Shown here: piece after piece, positions 20,940 through 34,657 of the stretch
Layout: each line of letters opens with the position of its first letter
How positions within the stretch are numbered: position 1 is the first letter of the stretch
From: Vermamoeba vermiformis
Taxonomy: Eukaryota; Tubulinea; Echinamoebida
Direction: 5' to 3'
Assembly (NCBI GenBank): GCA_045837725.1
Contig: JBEWZL010000099.1
Span: forward strand, 1 to 64,000
DNA length: 64,000 nt
The notes under the pieces: model-generated
What the model saw: the letters and a program-made list of their open reading frames with translations, nothing else
Databases searched by the model: none
Told to the model about the DNA's origin: nothing
Program-made: the position numbers and the translations under genes

Positions 20940-22302
20940 ATGAATCGGAAGAAGACGTCAGTCAAGGTAATAGGCGCACTAGTTGAAGCATTAAATATAA
21001 CCACGCGTTCAGATGCACCGCGTAGTCAGAAGCGTCGAAAAGTTGACAGCGATGACGAAGGAGACACACAAGGTACCCAAGGTACGCAAAAGAAGCTACA
21101 GATCACGCACCAGGTATGGCTCTATTCAACTTACATAGCAATTCCTTATTCGTACCGGCATCTCCTAGGAGAGGCAAAAGCTCATTGGTGAGATGATGCG
21201 ATTCATGTTGTTCTCGGAGTCACACAAGAAGCCACTACGAAAGGATGAAGTCAACAAACACGTTATGAAGAACTATAAAAATAGAAAGCTTTACGACGAA
21301 ATTTTCGCCGAAGCAAAGTACCAATTGCTAAATACATTCGGATATGAGGTAGTCGAACTGGTGCCGGAAGGAAGTACGAACCGCAGTGTTATTTGACGAG
21401 CGTTGATACTAATCCTTTGCCGATAGAAAAGACTAGCAATACTCAATACGCAATGATCAACAAGCTAGCCGGCAACCCACTCCTGTTAGAATACGTTGAA
21501 ACACCAGACGCGCAAGAGCTCACATTACTAACAACAATACTCGACATGATTTACATAAACGATGAGCTGCTAGATCACGGTATGGTCTCCTTGATGACTT
21601 ATGTCGTTTTAATTGTAGCCGCAGACCTACTTCATGAACAGCTGGGAGTATTGGGCCTGCACAAAGGCGAGCATCACCCAGTGTTTGGAGACTGGGACAA
21701 GATGCTAAACAATTGGATTCGCCAAGGGTACGATAACCACTGTACTTACACATCTAATTAACTAACAACTGCTAGATATATTACTAAGAAACGAAATGAC
21801 ACTGCTCGAGAGGGTCAAGTCACGTACGAATATACCTTAGGTCCCAGAGCGTTGCACGTGGTTACGCGGAAGAATCTCTTAAAGCATGTCGCTGTGGTAT
21901 GTAATCGCTCCAAAATGCAATGGGACGAGTGCTAATCACAAAGCTAGGTATTGAACGAAGAGGTTGATCCAATCCGAGCAAAGGAGCTCGAAGACAAAGA
22001 ACGTGAGTACTTAAATTTACTAACTGAGTGAACGAATTTAATTGTTGCTTAACGCAGGTGAGAACCAGAAAAACAACAATAACGCTGAAAATGAGAAGAC
22101 CGCAGAGGACGACAACAATGAAGTCCAAGAATCGAGTCAACCTGTGCAACGGGCAAGTAATAACAATACCAATGCTTTCAGACCCATGGTCGGTGCTCTA
22201 CCTAGCGGATCGAATGCAGGCAGGGCAAGCACGGCCACGTACTCGAAGAAGGGTCGTTCTGCACAACGAACAAGAGACAGTACGGCTGATGACGACGATT
22301 GA
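20940..22302 (+). CDS. NSE3: NSE3 / MAGE-domain subunit of the Smc5/6 complex
   Basis: About six exons (20940-21113, 21169-21373, 21427-21728, about 21776-21898, about 21949-21999, about 22057-22302) join in frame. After a basic N-terminus the MAGE winged-helix region is clear: QKLIGEMMRFMLFSES, LLTTILDMIYINDELLDHG, GDWDKMLNNWIRQGYI and YTLGPRALHVVTRKNLLKHV. The tail is Asn/Asp-rich and ends in DDDD. NSE3 pairs with NSE1 and NSE4 to form the DNA-binding subcomplex of Smc5/6 in genome repair. A single ancestral-type MAGE gene is usual outside mammals. Confidence 0.88.
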
Positions 22303-22644
22303 TGTAAATAGACCGATGATGTAAAGTGTTTTTTAAAAAAATCTGTGTTTCGATAGGCATTTGGTGTGTCAAGAGCATGGGCACGCTTGTCGCTTCCTTC
22401 TACGTTCACGAAGTCCGATCCTTGTCAACTCCGCTTACTGAACTTACGAATATTGTGTCGTCATTTTGTTGTTGAATTATCCCGTACTTGCGTTTCACAT
22501 GCTTTTTGTCCGTAATGCTTCGTCATCTGAAGTTAACCGTGAATTCATTCAATATTAATTTAGATAAATTTATTTCAGGCATATTAACAATGTAATTTGT
22601 ACAAAAATACATAATTTTTATGTATATTATTTTTTGGAACGTTA

Positions 22645-22902
22645 TTAGAGATATTCAGCGTACTCAACAGGATTGGCTGTCACGCACTCTCGCATTGCTG
22701 CAAACTTCTCCAAGCATTCCGCACCGTCTTTATTCTTGCTTAAATAAAAGCAAGAGAAGGCAGCGACCATTTGAGGGCCGCAGGAACCTTTCTTCAGTTT
22801 TTGGAGACACGGACTGCACCACATCTCTTCAAGTCGATCTTCGTCCGTCTTGACTGTTTGGGAGGGCTTAACCCAAAAAGTGATATTCTTAGTGGCGCTC
22901 AT
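22645..22902 (-). CDS. MIA40: Mitochondrial intermembrane-space import oxidoreductase Mia40/CHCHD4, with a CSPC motif
   Basis: A single exon of 85 codons starting MSATKNITFWVKPSQTVKT. The twin CX9C motifs are intact (CGPQMVAAFSC and CLEKFAAMREC), as is the aromatic and hydrophobic pattern around AFSCFYLS. The end, NPVEYAEYL, matches the family's PxLY-like end. Mia40 oxidises cysteine-rich proteins in the mitochondrial intermembrane space through a CPC motif just before the first CX9C. Here that motif is WCSPC, one residue longer. No N-terminal anchor is present, as in animal CHCHD4. The gene's 3' end lies about 340 bp from NSE3. Confidence 0.85.
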   Translation of the reverse strand: MSATKNITFWVKPSQTVKTDEDRLEEMWCSPCLQKLKKGSCGPQMVAAFSCFYLSKNKDGAECLEKFAAMRECVTANPVEYAEYL

Positions 22903-23077
22903 TGTGTGTTTACGGTTAACCTGTTAACAAAACAAGGCCACGCGATCCAGGGCGGGTTTTTTTCTGCGGAGGAAAATTGTTGCGTGCCAAAAACCAAGCC
23001 AGCAGTAACTTCTCAAACATTCAAGATTTTCAGACACATTCTCATACGAACAACAACAAAGGTCTCAATTTTAAAGA

Positions 23078-24369
23078 ATGAGCAACTCACGAAAGAAAGT
23101 TTTATTGAAGGTTATCATTTTGGGAGATTCTGGGTACGGCTTGATCAAGCATTGCTCAGCTCTAAACACCAATTCTAACAGCTGCTTTTATTATATTACA
23201 GCGTCGGCAAGACTTCTTTGATGAACCAATATCCTTTTCAAACTTGCGTCCTGATTTAATAATATTTTTTAATTGACTAACGTATTTGCGTATTTAATTC
23301 ATTGGCCTCTATTATCCCTTAACACATAGATACATATGTCAACAAAAAATTCAGCAACCAATACAAAGCCACCATCGGTGCCGACTTTTTGACGAAGGAT
23401 GTTATGGTCGATGATCGCTTCGTTACTATGCAGGTTAGTTTCTAGTAATCACATTTAAATAATATCAAGATAAGAATTGTGCTCGTGTATTTTCATATCG
23501 AATGGAAGTATAACCATTCAACAGCACGCCGATTAGAATTGGGTCTGGTCGTTTCGATCCACATAAGAATTTTCTATTTATTGTTCTTATTTATTGGTAC
23601 TTATTTTATGTTGATTATCGGAAATAATTACGTTCTACTTACTTGATGTTAATTTCTTTCTTCTCATTAAGCCCAAAGTTAATTATAATTTGTGCAACGT
23701 AGTAATAACTGATCGTGTAGATTTGGGATACTGCTGGTCAAGAACGCTTCCAATCTTTGGGTGTTGCTTTCTACAGAGGAGCTGATTGCTGCGTTTTGGT
23801 TTACGACGTCAATGTCGCCAAGACTTTCGAAAATCTGGAATCTTGGAGAGACGAATTTTTGATTCAAGTATGTACTTGCCAAGCTACGAGCATTCGCAAA
23901 AATATTATCTATTATGTGAGGATGTTTTTTTAATTTATTATTTATTTAGGCTGCTCCTCGCGATCCGGACAACTTCCCTTTCGTCGTTATCGGCAACAAG
24001 ATCGATTTGGACCACCAACGTGTTGTCAGCCAAAAGAGAGCTATGGCTTGGTGCCAACAAAAGGGTGACATTCCTTACTTCGAGACTAGGTAAGGCGCGC
24101 ACAATAACTAGCACGGTTTGCACGCAAGCTAACACGAGCCTTTGTACAGTGCCAAAGAAGCCATCAACGTCGAACAAGCCTTCCAACACGTTGCCAAGTT
24201 GGCTCTTAAGCAAGAACAAGACAACGACGTTCCGTAAGTACCTTGCTTCGAGCACTTAACACGTGGCAAGCAGTTGTGATCTGATCGTTTATCTCGCTTT
24301 AGTTTCGTTCCTGATGGCGTCCAATTGACCAACACTGAGCCTAAAGAAGACGGTGGCTGCCGTTGCTAA
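23078..24369 (+). CDS. RAB7: Small GTPase Rab7
   Basis: Exons 23078-23133, 23202-23228, 23334-23433, 23721-23867, 23950-24089, 24150-24233 and 24303-24369 join in frame to about 206 residues. They read [64 protein letters not shown] and a C-terminal CRC for double prenylation. The sequence matches Rab7 closely throughout, including the effector loop [11 protein letters not shown]. Rab7 directs late-endosome and lysosome traffic. The second exon is a 27-nt microexon carrying the P-loop Lys. The intron after it is of AT-AC type (listed separately). Confidence 0.95.
23229..23333 (+). other. AT-AC (U12-type) intron in RAB7
   Basis: To keep the Rab7 frame (MNQ-YVNKK) the intron must run from ATATCCTTTT to the AC of GATAC. 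The donor is the exact U12 consensus. TCCCTTAAC (23315-23323) is a near-perfect U12 branch site, with the branch A about 11 nt from the end. No GT-AG alternative keeps the protein intact. Confidence 0.92.
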
Positions 24370-24902
24370 GGCGACTCACGTGACGAGTGCGAAGAGAGAA
24401 CAAAGAGGGCTGATTGAATGACTACATTTCATTTATTTTCGTGAGTGGCTTTGTACGTCACTCACTTGTTTATTAATTCTTGTACAATTTGCCTGTATGT
24501 TATGTTGATCGGTTACTTCAAGTACTCCTTTCAAAAGGGTATAATTTTATATATAAAAACCATATTTAACGCAGATGCGATCAGTCTTTGGGATCCCGCT
24601 CAAATTCGAAAAAGGGAATAAATATTGAATATCTAAGTGTAAATTAGTTTTCATTGAGTTGTAACGTGGTATTGGGTTACTCGGTACCAAAATGCAGATT
24701 GCCGCGCTTTTTTTCTGGACCGCCTGTGCGGTTGATTCGTTGCAGTTTTTTTGCTTGCAATTAAATTTTATTACCAGCGGCTACTTGACTAACACTAAGC
24801 CCTTTAGAACGCTAAACAACATTCGCTTGTAGTTTAGTGTTATTGTATACTAGTTTATTAGTGTTTGTTTGGAATCGAATGAATTATTATTGTTAAATCT
24901 AG

Positions 24903-26854
<1,952 letters not shown>

Positions 26855-27047
26855 TGAATTTAGTTTTAGTTTAATAACAACAAAAACTAAAGAATTTTTT
26901 TTTCGTCATCACTTTGTAACTAGTATTATGTGATTATAAAGTAAATTTTTAACTTAATTGCTCGCACGTAATATTAAAATACACAAAGAATTGCTAACGG
27001 TTTTAGTTTAACAGTTCAAAATTTTATTATACACAAGGTTGATTGTT

Positions 27048-29189
27048 TTAGTTGTTGCCCTTCAACATGCGTTGCATATCGACGGCAGCTGTTCCGATAC
27101 CGCGCAACTGGAACTTTTCTTGAAGAATGGAGAGCATGGTCGGTGTGCAGAAAGCAGGCAAGTGAGGACCGAGGTGAATGTTCTTGATGCCCAAGTGCAA
27201 CAAAGTCAACAGAACGGCGACGGCCTTTTGTTCGAACCATGAAACGACGAACGACAAAGGTAAGCCGTTGACGTCAGTGTTGAAAGCCTTGGCTAATCCA
27301 CTCGCGATTTGAATAGCAGAGTAGGCGTCGTTACATTGACCAACGTCGAGCAAACGAGGAATGCCACCAATGTCACCAAACTCGTACTTGTTGAAGCGAT
27401 ACTTGCCGCAAGCCAGAGTCAGAATGACGGAGTCCTTGGGAGCGTTCAAAGCCATATCCTTGAAGTAGTTTCGTTCACCTTCAGCACCGTCGCAACCACC
27501 GATGAGGAAGAAGTGCTTGATGGCACCGCTCTTGACGGCCTCGAAGACCTTGTCATCGACACCCAAAACTGCATTTCTGCCAAAGCCGACAGTGACGTAC
27601 TTGGGCTTCTCGTCTTGTTCGAAACCTTTCATTTCCTTGGCAATCTTGATGACCTCAGAGAAGTCGTCGCCTTGGATGTGCTTGACGCCGGGCCAGCCGA
27701 CGACGTTGCGAGTGAAGATGCGATCCTTGTAGCCTTTCTTGGGCTCAATGATGCAGTTGGTGGTCACAACGATGGGACCAGGGAAGGCGCTGAACTCGAG
27801 CTTTTGCAATTGCCAAGCACCTCCGTAGTTGCCGACCAAGTGCTTGTACTTCTTCAAGCCAGGGTAGCCGTGAGCGGGCAACAACTCGCCGTGAGTGTAG
27901 ACGTTAATGCCAGTGCCTTCAGTCTGCTTCAAGATGTTCTCGAGGTCCTTCAAGTCGTGACCGGAGACCAAGATGCACTTGCCCTTAACAGCGTGAATAG
28001 GAACGCGAGTAGGAGTGGGGTGACCGAATTGTTCAGTAGCACCGGCGTCCAAGATTTCCACTGAGACAACACGTAAGTCAACTATGTTTAAATGGCTCAT
28101 ATTATACTACTTACTAATCTTTAAGTTGAGTTCTCCGACCTTCATAGCCATGCCCAAGTACTCCTCGACGGTTGCATTTTCGCGTGCCAAAAAGTCGAGG
28201 ACTTCGTGGACCATAGTGTAGATCACGTCGCTCTCCTTGCCCAAGATTTCAGCGTGCTCGGCGTAAGCAGCGGCACCCTTCAAGCCGTAGGTAATCAATT
28301 CTTGCAAACCAACAACGTCGTTGCCGTATTTGACTTGGCGGGGCTTGATACCAACTTCATTGCCTTGTTCAGTCATCTTCTCGACGTCGGCTTTGTCGGC
28401 GAGCTTGAATTGAGCGGGGCCAGTGAGGCGTTCAGGCACTTTGCCTTGTTTCATGCAAGCTTCTTCGTACATAGTTCTGGCCTTGTTCAAAAGTCGCTCG
28501 GCAGTGTTCAAGTATTGTACGAATCGATCGGCATCGAAGTTAACGTTGGTAAGTGTAGCAAAGAGCGATTTCAAAATGAAGATGTCGATCTCGTGATCTT
28601 TGATGTTCTGAAATTTTTCATGATTAGGGTCCGAAACTTGCTATAGTAAGACCTCGTACCATTTCTCTCAACTTCTTGGCATACATAGAGATACCCTTGT
28701 CGGCGTAGACTAAGAGATCTTGCAATGCGGCAACATCCGGTGTTTTGCCACAGACGCCGATTGTGGTGCAGCCTTTAACATCGCGAGTTTGTTCGCATTG
28801 GAAGCAGAACATAGGTTCTACGGTAAAGAGTTAATATTGATTAATCGAGTTAAACTAATTGTTGTTAAACTAATTGTTCCGTACCTTCAGATGTGTACAA
28901 CTTCTTGGTGGCAGTCTGGCCAGCAGGGACAGACTTCATCCATTTGTTCGAAGTGCTGATAGATCGCTTCTGTTGATTGATCTTGGTAGCAGCTGATTGG
29001 AACAGAGTACGGCTATTACGAGATGTAACAGAAGAAGTTGTTGATTTCTAAAAGAAAGGGTAAGCATTACTGCTAATAACTCAAAATCGACTACTAAGGT
29101 AAATCGACAATAGAATTTCCTCAAAAGGAGCAAGATGAGCGACTTACCAACAAACTACGGAGAGCAGCGCGCGATACGTTCAAAGCCAT
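27048..29189 (-). CDS. HCP: Hybrid cluster protein (hydroxylamine / NO reductase type) with mitochondrial presequence
   Basis: Exons 29148-29189, 28885-29047, 28660-28817, 28115-28607 and 27048-28060 give 622 codons. The first 65 residues are an Arg/Ser-rich presequence ([14 protein letters not shown] ... [10 protein letters not shown]) with no acidic residue until its end. HCP proper starts MFCFQCEQT. Its cysteines are spaced C-x2-C-x8-C-x5-C, the class with a [4Fe-4S] cluster. Later motifs include [30 protein letters not shown] and [15 protein letters not shown], which carry the hybrid-cluster ligands. Known family activities are reduction of hydroxylamine and NO and protein S-nitrosylation. 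In protists HCP occurs in mitochondria-related organelles. It is head to head with a diflavin reductase. Confidence 0.93.
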
Positions 29190-29512
29190 CTGGAAAAGTG
29201 AAGAAGGAGCTCTTGTGGTCTATTGATGCTAAATCAGAAGTGATTTGTCTTCGGACCCCCTCCGACGATTTTATCTTGGACGTCTCCGGAAAAAGTTGCT
29301 TTTTTTCACTGAACCGTCCGATTTCATATTTATTTGGGCCAATCAGGACGATGCAATCAAACCTGACGGGATTATTTTCCAGCATTGCAGCGGTATTTAA
29401 CGAGGAGTCATGAAAACGCTCCTTGTTTAGTTATTAATTTATCGTGATCTCGGAACTACATCCGAAGTCATACGTTTTTATCAACAATTTTATTGCTCAG
29501 TAACGCTAAACA
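29190..29512. promoter_or_regulatory. Divergent promoter between HCP and the diflavin reductase
   Basis: Only 323 bp separate the two start codons. A CCAAT box in a good context (GGGCCAATCAGG, about 29336-29347) lies roughly midway. No other gene is seen here; the open frames at 29135-29413 are chance. Sharing a promoter would allow joint control, but that is inference. Confidence 0.5.
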
Positions 29513-32083
29513 ATGAGCTTCAGCTTAATAGTAAAGCGATGCGTAGGCCTAGCCAAACCATCCGGTGCCACTCAACATGCCAGGAATTCGTTCAGAATCG
29601 GATCGACATTCAGAAGATGCAGCACGCAGGTGAGATAGGTTTACCTTAATTTCATAACTTTTAAATTTTAATGCTTGCTGGCAGGTGGCTGCAGCTAAAC
29701 CTCCATTGAAAATATTTTTCGGCTCGCAGACTGGCACTGCGACTTTATTTAGCAATATGCTGGCAAAAGAAGCAAAAGATAAATCATGGGACTCAGCTGT
29801 GGTTGATATGGACGAATATGATCCGGTAAGTTTCAGAAATCCAATCTGAAAATTTGTTGCGTTTTTTTGCTAACGATCGTTTCAGGAAAATTTAAGTAAC
29901 GAAAAATTAGTTGTGTTTGTTACATCGTGCTTTGGACGCGGAGAGCCTACAGATAATGCGAGGAAGATGTATAACTGGCTAATGGTACGCATCCGGATTT
30001 AGTTTATTCCTAATTGGGACTTATCGTAACGGTAGGCGAAGGATGCAAGCAACAAGCCTTTACAAGGAGTAAAATATGCTGTGTTTGGCTTGGGTAGCTC
30101 AGCGTACGACTGCGACAGGTAATAGCTTTTTTTCAGCGTGCGCGATCTAGTTTCCATACTAATGCACGTGATAGATTTCAAGCAGTTGGTCGCGCAATCG
30201 ATAAAAAGATGCAAGAGCTCGGAGCTGAACAAGTTTGTCCTCGAGGTGAAGGTGATGACGCCAATGAGTAAGTACAATCATTTCGACAACTGTGGTACGC
30301 ACGTTGCTAAACTGACCACTCCTTCAGCATTGATGAAGATTGGGAGAAATGGACTCCGACTCTATGGGACCATTTATCGACCAAGTTTATGGTTGATAAA
30401 GAAGAGGCCACTCAAAGCACAAGCGCACCAAAAGAATCAGATCCGCATGTTATCTTTGCGGCTAAAAGCGCAGAAGACAAGTCCCCGAGCAAAGTCACAT
30501 ACTACAAACAGTTCAACGAGAAGGTTTTCGACATTAAGAACCCTTATGTATCTCGCGTGGACTTGTCTGAAGAGTTGCATACCCCGCTCAGTGGCAGGTA
30601 GGTAACGCTTACCCTTTTCATTTTTGAAGCTTGTGTATATTAATTAAACCGTACTTAACTTAGATCTTGCAAACACATCGCATTTGACATCAAGAATACG
30701 AATATTACGTATCAGGCTGGCGATTATTTGGGCGTATTTCCTAAGAACGAGCAGCCTCTTGTCGCAGCCGCAGCCGAGTATTTAAAGAAGGATTTGGATG
30801 CCGAGTTTTCGTTGACTCAAGCCGGCCTGAACGGTAGGATTTTAGCCGGATCTAAACTTTTGCTAACTGGATTACAGAACTGTTGCCCAAGATTCCACAC
30901 ACGTTCCCCAATCCTTGCACTGTCCGCGAAGCGTTGACGGAATATTGTGACCTAACGTCACCTCCTCGCAAATCGTTCTTGCGTGCAATGGCAGATCTCG
31001 CCGAAGATCCTCGCGAGAAAGAGAGCTTGAATTATTTAGCCTCATTGGACTTTGCCACCAAACGAGAGGAGATTGAGCGAGCTCTGTATTACAAGAACTT
31101 GCTTGAGTTTTTGAGCCAATACCCGAGTGTCAAAATGTCATTCGACAAGTTGCTCGAGTTGACACCTGCTTTGCAATGCCGATACTACTCTATCTCATCC
31201 TCGCCGTTGGTAAGCTTGTCGGTCACAATACTAAAACACAATTGCTAATACAATGGCTGGTTTTCAGGTCGTGCCCGATCACGTCGAAATTACCTGCGTC
31301 CGACATCTGTTCACATCGCCTTACGAAAACAAATCAATGCGCGGCTTGTGCTCGAATTATTTGACGAGCTTGCACACCGGAGATCAGATCAAAATGTTCG
31401 TCAAGCCATCGTTGTTCAAGTTGCCTGGTACGTACACCATGGACCACATCCGATCCGTGTTTGAAAGTAATTCTCAGGATTAACCTATTTATTCTATTAG
31501 ACGATCCTATGAGGCCTATCGTTATGTTCGCTGCTGGCACTGGTCTTGCGCCATTCAGAGGATTCATGCAAGAGCGATCATTCATCTACAATAAGATTGG
31601 TTAGTACCTGTTACTTAGCTAATTTAGAGCAACTACTAATATACACTATAATATTTAGGCAAGATCGGCAAGAATTTGTTGTTCTTTGGCTGCTTTGATA
31701 GAAAGAAGGACTTTATCTACGCCAACGAATTGAAGAAGTACCAAGATATGGGCATTCTGGACTTAGTCACTGCATTCTCGCACGAACAAGAAGAGCGCAT
31801 ATTCGTCCAACATCGAATGAAGCAACACGCAGCCGAGATCTGGCGCCTGATCAGCAAAGAAAACGCTATCATCTACGTTTGTGGGTGAGTTTAAGCATCG
31901 CAATATGTATAATAGTAATGTGACTAATGTATTGGCAATAGATCTAAGCCTATGGGCGATGGTGTAAATACGACGCTGGCACAAATTATTATCGCTGAAG
32001 GAGGGCTGTCAAATGACCAAACGCGTGAATTCATCGCTAATATGATCAACGAGCACTTGTATCAGGTCGACGTCTTCGAATAA
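29513..32083 (+). CDS. NADPH-dependent diflavin reductase of the cytochrome P450 reductase family, with presequence
   Basis: About ten exons join into a full diflavin enzyme. FMN domain: IFFGSQTGTATLFSN, SCFGRGEPTDNA, AVFGLGSSAYDCDRF. Linker and FAD domain: GDYLGVFPKNEQP, RYYSISSSPLV, MRGLCSNYLTSL. NADPH domain: MFAAGTGLAPFRGFMQER, LFFGCFDRKKDF and YVCGSKPMGDGV. It ends VDVFE, without the terminal Trp of microsomal CPR. Most CPRs start with an ER membrane anchor. This one starts MSFSLIVKRCVGLAK and continues to FRRCSTQ, basic with no acidic residue and no membrane helix, which fits mitochondrial import. It diverges from HCP and could supply electrons to it. Its partner is otherwise unknown. 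Confidence 0.9.
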
Positions 32084-32217
32084 TGTAATGTAATAATAAT
32101 TTTAATTGTAAATACATAAAAACTGTCTTGTAACCTCCTACGATTTGTGATCCGTCGTATTTCATTTTTACGAATAAAACGGAGTGCAGTAGCACTTCAT
32201 ACGAGGAGTAATTCAAT

Positions 32218-33120
32218 GAGCTGGTTCGATGATTATCTGCACCAAATTGAAGCCTCATTTACCTTATTGCAAATATTTCGGATCTTGGGCTTGGTTCAAT
32301 TTCCGCTCTCACGATTAATATGCTTTATAATATTACGTAATAAAGTTAAAAATAATGATAAATTTAAAGCTAAGTATTGTCGGTAAGTTTGTCACTTTAC
32401 AATCGGATTTAGCTTGGATCTGTCAATACAAACATTCATTAATCATGACATTTAGGGATACAGTGCTCAGTGTTTTAAGAATATTTTTTATGGTTAGTGC
32501 AATCATAATCGCAACTTTGTCCTTTGTCTTAAAAGAACAGATTCTCGCAGATTGACGTCGAGCCAGTAAGACGCCAAATTTCTGCACAATTATTCGTTAA
32601 ATAATTCTATTAAATAGAGGTTCATAGTAATCTTTGCTTGCGTTGGAGCGGCAATCGTGTCAAGCGGCTGTGTCCTTTTGTACTACGCAACTTTTACTCT
32701 GATCAGGGCAGCCAAACAGCACGATTTACCTGTAAGCGTAAAGCATTATATAGACATGATACAAATATTGATATTCGACTAGAATTTAGTATCTTGGGGA
32801 CCGTTTCGTCTCATGCGACATCCAATGCACGGCTCGTTTCTTTTCTTTGTGATAGGAGGCCTAGCACTGCGCTTGAATTGGTTATTCGTGAGCTTGATGT
32901 TCATGAGCTGGATATGTGGCGTACTTGCCTTGCGGAGTGAGGAAGAGAGGCTGGTGGCGAAGTACAAAGATGACTACATCCGTTACAAATTACAAGTCGG
33001 TGCTTTTTTACCTTGCACTGCGTGGGATTGTGGCATACCCTTTGAAGACGCGCATTTGATTGCTATTAACGGTGATGTAACGAGTCCATTGCTAGCGGAT
33101 TCCAGGCAAGGAATAAATTA
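32218..33120 (+). CDS. Isoprenylcysteine / phospholipid methyltransferase-like membrane protein
   Basis: Exons join a helical N-terminus (MSWFDDYLHQIEASF), a membrane segment (FIVIFACVGAAIVSSGCVLL) and the diagnostic C-terminal block LVSWGPFRLMRHPMHGSFLF, then LRSEEERLVAKYKDDYIRYK. The G-P-F-R-x-x-RHP-M pattern followed by EE-R-L-x-x-x-Y-x-x-Y is the AdoMet-binding core of the ICMT/PEMT/NnrU superfamily. Which substrate it methylates (prenylcysteine or a lipid) cannot be told. The start at 32218 is the first ATG in frame. The middle exon around 32450-32500 is tentative. Confidence 0.65.
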
Positions 33121-33124
33121 ACTC

Positions 33125-33510
33125 GATCGGATCCAATGTGTCACTACATATTAGGAGCTCTATAATCTTATTAGTCGACTTGCATATTGCATATGCTGCT
33201 TTGAATATCAGAAACTACGCTGGTTGCCGACTAGCGTTTATGTTTGATCCAGATCTGAAACAAACGGACCTCCGAACAATAACCCCGTTCTGCCGTAATT
33301 CCTTGCGCGCAATATTTAAAAAAGCTTCCAACCAACGGCGAGCGATATTGGAACCTTCTATCACCTTCCTTATAAGGAAGAAACGAGATTGCATAAGTAT
33401 ACAATCCAATCGCTAGAAGACTGCTAGAAGATTTCGGTAACAACTATAAATACCATTGCCGAGTCATCAATCAGTTCATTGACCTCCTAATATCAACCAC
33501 ACCACTTCCA
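33125..33510. other. Intergenic, upstream of GST
   Basis: No supported gene. Small open frames on both strands lack domain features. Confidence 0.4.
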
Positions 33511-33513
33511 CTC

Positions 33514-34220
33514 ATGTCTCAACTCACTGTTTTTGGATTGCGCGGCGCTACGTGCACTCGACGCGTCTTGGCTACGCTAGAAGAGATCGGATTGCCTTAT
33601 CAATTCGAGACTACTGGCATGGACAAGATTAAAACGCCGGATTACCTTGCCAATATGCACCCCTTCGGCAAAGTTCCGGTTCTTCGAGATGGCGACTACC
33701 AAATCTACGAATCTCGTGCCATTGCTCGCTACATTGCCTCTGCTTATGATAGGACCGGTACTCTATATCCTAACGATGCTAAAGCTCGCGGAATTATCGA
33801 GCAGTGGATCTCTGTCGAGCAATCGTATTACAACGCAGCTGAAGAAGTCGTTGCTCAAACTATCTTTGCTAAATTTAGAGGCGTACCTACCGACGAAGCC
33901 AAGCTCAAGGACGCTGAGAAGCGTTTGGCTGACACACTTGTTGTTCTCGACGCTCACTTGGCTAAATCCAAGTTCTTCGCTGGCGAAAACTTTACCGTGG
34001 CCGGTAAGCAATGAATTATGGACCTAAAAGACGTAATTAGCATATTTATAACATTATTGCTTATTTAGATATTGTTTACTTGCCTTACACGCATCTTATT
34101 GTGAATGCGCTTCCTCAGTACGCAGATTTGTTGGGTAAACACAAAAACTTCATGCGCTGGTGGCAAGACGTATCAAGTAGACCTTCGTGGAAGAAAGCGT
34201 CGTCTGCTTCTGAGTGGTAA
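33514..34220 (+). CDS. Glutathione S-transferase (phi/EF1B-gamma-like)
   Basis: Two exons (33514-34003, 34069-34220) join to about 213 residues. The thioredoxin-fold domain begins MSQLTVFGLRGATCTRRVL and holds the GSH-site features NMHPFGKVPVLRDGD and YESRAIARYIAS (the SNAIL-like motif). The all-alpha domain follows with KFFAGENFTVADIVYLPY, the usual N-capping box Asp, and ends MRWWQDVSSRPSWKKASS. GSTs conjugate glutathione to electrophiles in the cytosol. The usual catalytic Ser/Tyr position falls in the ATCT segment, so the catalytic residue may be Thr or Cys. Confidence 0.92.
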
Positions 34221-34259
34221 CGAACAACTGTAGCGTTTGTTACGAAAATAAAGTAAAAA

Positions 34260-34655
34260 TACTTCTGATCCAGACCCCAAAAAATCTAAAAAAATCTAAT
34301 AATCATGCAAATCAGAGGATAAATTCGGTAAAAAATTAATTTAATTAAACTACCTTTCCAAATATTCCATTAGCTGTAATTAATCGTTCAAAAATGGTTC
34401 GGTGATTGAATCTACATTATCCTCACCATTTGCATTGGTGGCTCTGTCGTGGTAACACCGGTCATGAGTCCACTAAATTGAGTATTCGAAATTTACGGGT
34501 CAAAATCTGGTAGATTTTAACCGACACAAATGCAAGTTAAATTTGATAAACTGGAAATTTGGCTTGTTTTCGCTGACATAAATATCCGCCGAGGTCAAAT
34601 TCGTTAATTTACCAACTTATCAACGCCACACATCTCAGTCGAAGCACCAACACCT
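34260..34655. other. Intergenic; no feature recognised
   Basis: AT-rich spacer of about 400 bp between the GST gene and the next membrane-protein gene. Confidence 0.4.
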
Positions 34656-34657
34656 AA

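Noticed and set aside
27309-28064. 251-codon plus-strand frame
   Set aside because: Exactly antisense to the long HCP exon; the minus-strand protein is clearly recognised.
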